Shown: piece after piece, positions 61,361 to 64,000 of the stretch
Numbering within the stretch: position 1 is the stretch's first letter
Layout of the letters: every line of letters begins with the position of its first letter
DNA from: Rhodanobacteraceae bacterium ZG21-1
Lineage (GTDB): Bacteria; Pseudomonadota; Gammaproteobacteria; Xanthomonadales; Rhodanobacteraceae
Length of the DNA: 64,000 nt
NCBI GenBank assembly: GCA_021390615.1
Contig: JAJEJU010000024.1
Span: forward strand, 1,860,001 to 1,924,000
Direction: 5' to 3'
Position numbers and translations under genes: made by a program
Notes under the pieces: model-generated
Database searches by the model: none
What the model saw: only the letters and a program-made list of their open reading frames with translations
Told to the model about the DNA's origin: nothing

Positions 61361-61446
61361 TCGCAGCTCCGGTTGAATCGGCATGGCAACCGCCCCACCT
61401 TGAATGCTTTGCGCGCCTTCCGCCCTCTTTCCTTCAGCGAGCCCTC

Positions 61447-63213
61447 ATGAGCGACACTGCCGCCCCACGCCCAGCCCGCCGCGTCGGCGCCCTGCGCCAG
61501 CTCTGGCCGTTCCTGCGCCCGCATCGCGCCCTGGCGCTCGGATGGCTGGTGTTCCTGGCCTTGTCGTCGGCGACCACGCTGGTGCTGCCGATCGCCATCC
61601 GGCACATGTTCGACCAGGGCTTCCAGCATTCGAGCATGGCCGCGATCGATGCGACCTTCCTGGGCCTGTTCGGCATCGCGCTGGTGCTCGCCTTCGCCAC
61701 CGCCGCCCGCTATTTCTGCATCACCCTGCTGGGCGAGCGAGCGCTCGCGGCGATGCGCACCCAGCTGTACGCGCACGTGATCCGGCTGGACGTGGGCTTC
61801 TTCGAGCGCAGCCGCGTCGGCGAGCTGATCTCGCGGCTGGGCACCGACACCGAAGTGGTGCAGGCACTGATCGGCTCGGGCATCTCGGTGGCCTTGCGCA
61901 GCGCGGTGATGCTGCTCGGCGCCAGCGTGATGATGGTATGGACCAGCCCCCGCCTGGCCGGCCTCACCGCCCTGGTCATTCCGGTGGTGATCCTGCCGAT
62001 CATCGCGGTCGGCCGGCGCGTGCAGAGACTTTCGCGCGACAGCCAGGACCGGTTGGCCGACGCTGCGGCGATCGCCAACGAAACGCTCAACGCGGCGCCA
62101 GCGGTGAAGGCCTATGCGCGCGAGGGCATCGAGAGCGGCCGCTACGGCGACGCGATCGCCCGCGCGCTGTCCACCGCGCGCCAGCGCATCGGCACCCGCG
62201 CCCTGCTGACCGCGGCGGTGATCGTGCTGTTCTTCGGCGCGATCGCCCTGGTGCTGTGGGTCGGCGCGCGCGAAGTGCTGGAGAACACCCTCGATCCCGG
62301 CGTGCTGGCGCAGTTCGTGATCTACGCGATCTTCGCCGGCGGCTCGGTCGCCGGATTGAGCGAGGTGTGGGGCGACGTGCTGCGCGCGGCCGGCGCGATG
62401 GAGCGCATCGGCGAACTGTTCACCGAGTTGCCCGAGATCACCAGCCCGGCCCAGCCGCAGGCACTGCCGACACCGGTACGCGGCGCACTGCGCTTCGAGC
62501 ACGTGGCCTTCCACTATCCCACCCGACCGGATGCGCCGGCGCTGCACGACTTCAGCCTGGAAGTGAAGCCCGGCGAGACGGTGGCCCTGGTCGGTCCCTC
62601 GGGCGCCGGCAAGAGCACCGTGTTCGCGCTGCTGCTGCGCTTCTACGATCCGCAAAGCGGGCGCATCAGCCTGGATGGGGTCGACCTGCGCGCGCAGACC
62701 CTGCCCAGCCTGCGCGGGGCGATCGCCCTGGTGCCGCAGGAAACGGTGATCTTCAGCGGCAGTGCCGCCGACAACATCCGCTTCGGCCGCCAAGACGCCG
62801 GCGACGCCGAAGTGCGCGAAGCAGCGCGCCTGGCCGAAGCACACGAATTCATCTCGGCCCTGCAGAACGGCTACGAGGCCGAACTGGGCGAACGCGGCGC
62901 ACGCCTGTCCGGCGGCCAGCGCCAGCGCATCGCGATCGCCCGCGCGATCCTGCGCGACGCCCCGCTGCTGCTGCTCGACGAGGCCACCTCGGCGCTCGAC
63001 GCGCAATCCGAGGCAGCGATCCAGCAGGCGCTGGAGCGGCTGGAAAAAGGCCGCACCACCCTGGTGATCGCGCACCGCCTCGCCACCGTGCTGCGCGCCG
63101 ATCGCATCGTGGTGATGGACGGCGGCCGCATCGTGGCGCAGGGCACGCATGAGAGCCTGCTGGCCGAAGGCGGCCTGTACGCGAAGCTGGCGCGGCTGCA
63201 GTTCGCGGCCTGA
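61447..63213 (+). CDS. ABC transporter, fused permease-ATPase (MsbA/LmrA-like half-transporter)
   Basis: The 588-residue product has six membrane segments (about 25-315) and a C-terminal ATPase. Its motifs are Walker A GPSGAGKST, Q-loop LVPQETVIFSGS, signature RLSGGQRQRIAIARA, Walker B LLLLDEATSALD and switch VIAHRL. It works as a homodimeric exporter; the substrate (lipid or drug) is unknown. It has no C39 peptidase domain, so it is not a bacteriocin-type processing exporter. The ATG at 61447 was chosen over earlier frame extensions. Confidence 0.93.
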   Translation: MSDTAAPRPARRVGALRQLWPFLRPHRALALGWLVFLALSSATTLVLPIAIRHMFDQGFQHSSMAAIDATFLGLFGIALVLAFATAARYFCITLLGERALAAMRTQLYAHVIRLDVGFFERSRVGELISRLGTDTEVVQALIGSGISVALRSAVMLLGASVMMVWTSPRLAGLTALVIPVVILPIIAVGRRVQRLSRDSQDRLADAAAIANETLNAAPAVKAYAREGIESGRYGDAIARALSTARQRIGTRALLTAAVIVLFFGAIALVLWVGAREVLENTLDPGVLAQFVIYAIFAGGSVAGLSEVWGDVLRAAGAMERIGELFTELPEITSPAQPQALPTPVRGALRFEHVAFHYPTRPDAPALHDFSLEVKPGETVALVGPSGAGKSTVFALLLRFYDPQSGRISLDGVDLRAQTLPSLRGAIALVPQETVIFSGSAADNIRFGRQDAGDAEVREAARLAEAHEFISALQNGYEAELGERGARLSGGQRQRIAIARAILRDAPLLLLDEATSALDAQSEAAIQQALERLEKGRTTLVIAHRLATVLRADRIVVMDGGRIVAQGTHESLLAEGGLYAKLARLQFAA

Positions 63214-63284
63214 GTGGCTTCGACCACCGTTCGATCGCGGCAAGCCATCGCCCGCCTTCCGGTCAGGCTTGCTGAGGCGATCGG

Positions 63285-64000
63285 CTAGTCGGATGCGGTA
63301 GCAACAAACATCACCTGGTTCGCCTCGAAACGCGTGGCGACCAGGGTATGGCCGTCTGGCAGAAAGCTCAGTTCGCGCGGGAAGCCAGGCGCAGAAATCG
63401 AGAGGCGCTGCATGGCCGCCGCACCGTCCAGGCCGCCCTGCAGGCCTACGAGCTGGCCGGCATCGGCGCTGCCGAAACGGTTCGACAGCGTGAGCCAGAC
63501 CTGCTTGCCGTCGGGACGTACGGCCACGCCGACCGGGCTGGCGCCCATCGGGAAGCGCGCGAGATCGACCCGCTCGCTGCCGCCCAGCCAGTCCTTGATG
63601 CGGAAGCGCAACAGGGCGCCGTCGCCGCGTGCAGTCACCCACAGCAGCTCGCCCGAGGGCGACACCGCCACGCGCACCGGATTGCAGCCGGCCGGCAGCG
63701 CCGCGGCGATGGCGTGTGCGGGATCGGCCATCGCCTTGTCCACGTCGAGCCGGAACAGCAGCCCCGGTGGATGCTTCTGCTCTTCGCGCGTTTCCGGCTG
63801 GCAAGTCGCCGGCAATTTCAGGCCAGCCGCCGCGACCTGGCTGGTGCCGAACAGCCAGCGGCCGTCAGGCGAAAGCGCCAAGCCGACCGGGCCGATGCCC
63901 ACCGGAATGCGCGCCGGCGGCGTCTTGCCGCTGTAGCCCTCCGCACGCGCCTTGGCCAGATCGAACACGCTGAGCCGTTGCGCGTCCTCGTCGCTGACGA
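63285..64000 (-). CDS. beta-propeller (YncE/40-residue YVTN-like) protein, partial
   Basis: The open frame runs from the window edge to a stop at 63285-63287, so the N-terminus is missing. The visible part has repeated blade motifs: VGIGPVGLALSPDGRWLFG, NPVRVAVSPSGELLWVTAR, SPVGVAVRPDGKQVWLT and FPRELSFLPDGHTLVATRFE. This is typical of YVTN/YncE-type exported propellers. A Cys in ALPAGCNP and one in PATCQPE may pair. Function unknown. Confidence 0.82.
   Translation of the reverse strand, partial: VSDEDAQRLSVFDLAKARAEGYSGKTPPARIPVGIGPVGLALSPDGRWLFGTSQVAAAGLKLPATCQPETREEQKHPPGLLFRLDVDKAMADPAHAIAAALPAGCNPVRVAVSPSGELLWVTARGDGALLRFRIKDWLGGSERVDLARFPMGASPVGVAVRPDGKQVWLTLSNRFGSADAGQLVGLQGGLDGAAAMQRLSISAPGFPRELSFLPDGHTLVATRFEANQVMFVATASD

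Noticed and set aside
61447-63213. ABC exporter as the missing LanT of the lanthipeptide locus
   Set aside because: It lacks an N-terminal C39 peptidase domain, is on the other strand and lies 10 kb away with unrelated genes between.
1-64000. CRISPR arrays, insertion sequences, rRNA genes
   Set aside because: No regularly spaced direct repeats, transposase motifs or rRNA sequence were seen in the window.

Overview
The window is a high-GC chromosomal segment whose gene content points to a gammaproteobacterium of the Xanthomonadales, most likely Rhodanobacteraceae (Dyella, Rhodanobacter or Frateuria type). The clues are minCDE with TTG/ATG starts, parC, an overlapping recC-recB-recD operon, xseA, cfa, a CtaG-type oxidase assembly factor and a GldA/F/G-like ABC operon. 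The assignment is inferred from translated products; no database search was possible.

Layout. 0-9 kb: end of an unidentified gene, YceI protein, CtaG-like membrane protein, an ABC ATPase/permease/Gldg operon, an SRPBCC protein with a clear terminator, and a DesK/DesR-like two-component pair. 9.2-11.8 kb: GNAT acetyltransferase overlapping minC, then minD and minE. 12.4-16 kb: a small HExxH protein, a fluoride riboswitch with crcB/fluC and a DUF190 gene, cfa, a TraB/GumN protein, then a 14-bp tandem repeat. 16-25 kb: lipoprotein, parC, a secreted protein, two overlapping NUDIX genes, phosphodiester glycosidase overlapping a penicillin-acylase-type hydrolase, and a methyltransferase. 25-34 kb: recC, recB and recD, each pair overlapping by ATGA. 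The end of recD overlaps tRNA-Thr(CGT), whose promoter appears to lie inside recD.

34.1-44.6 kb is an accessory region directly 3' of the tRNA. It holds small, sparse, mostly orphan genes with locally low GC, palindromic repeats between ORFs, a gene disturbed by an 8-bp tandem duplication, and three short exported proteins of TonB-C type. No integrase or second att site was found. An esterase and xseA follow.

47.2-51.7 kb is the most interesting part: a class II lanthipeptide locus. A 965-residue LanM synthetase is preceded on the same strand by four short precursor genes that automated ORF calling tends to miss. Their 33-residue leaders are closely related and their cores are quite different (one, one, four and two Cys). 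Each gene is followed by a hairpin terminator or attenuator, and two share an upstream element about 104 bp before the start codon. No LanT transporter/protease lies nearby, and the leaders lack a double-Gly motif before the variable core.

52-64 kb returns to chromosomal genes: aldehyde dehydrogenase, YdcF/DUF218 protein, alpha/beta hydrolase, a large exported S1 protease, an ECF sigma factor with a Pro-rich membrane protein and a YigZ protein, an MsbA-like ABC exporter, and the start-less part of a beta-propeller protein that runs off the window.
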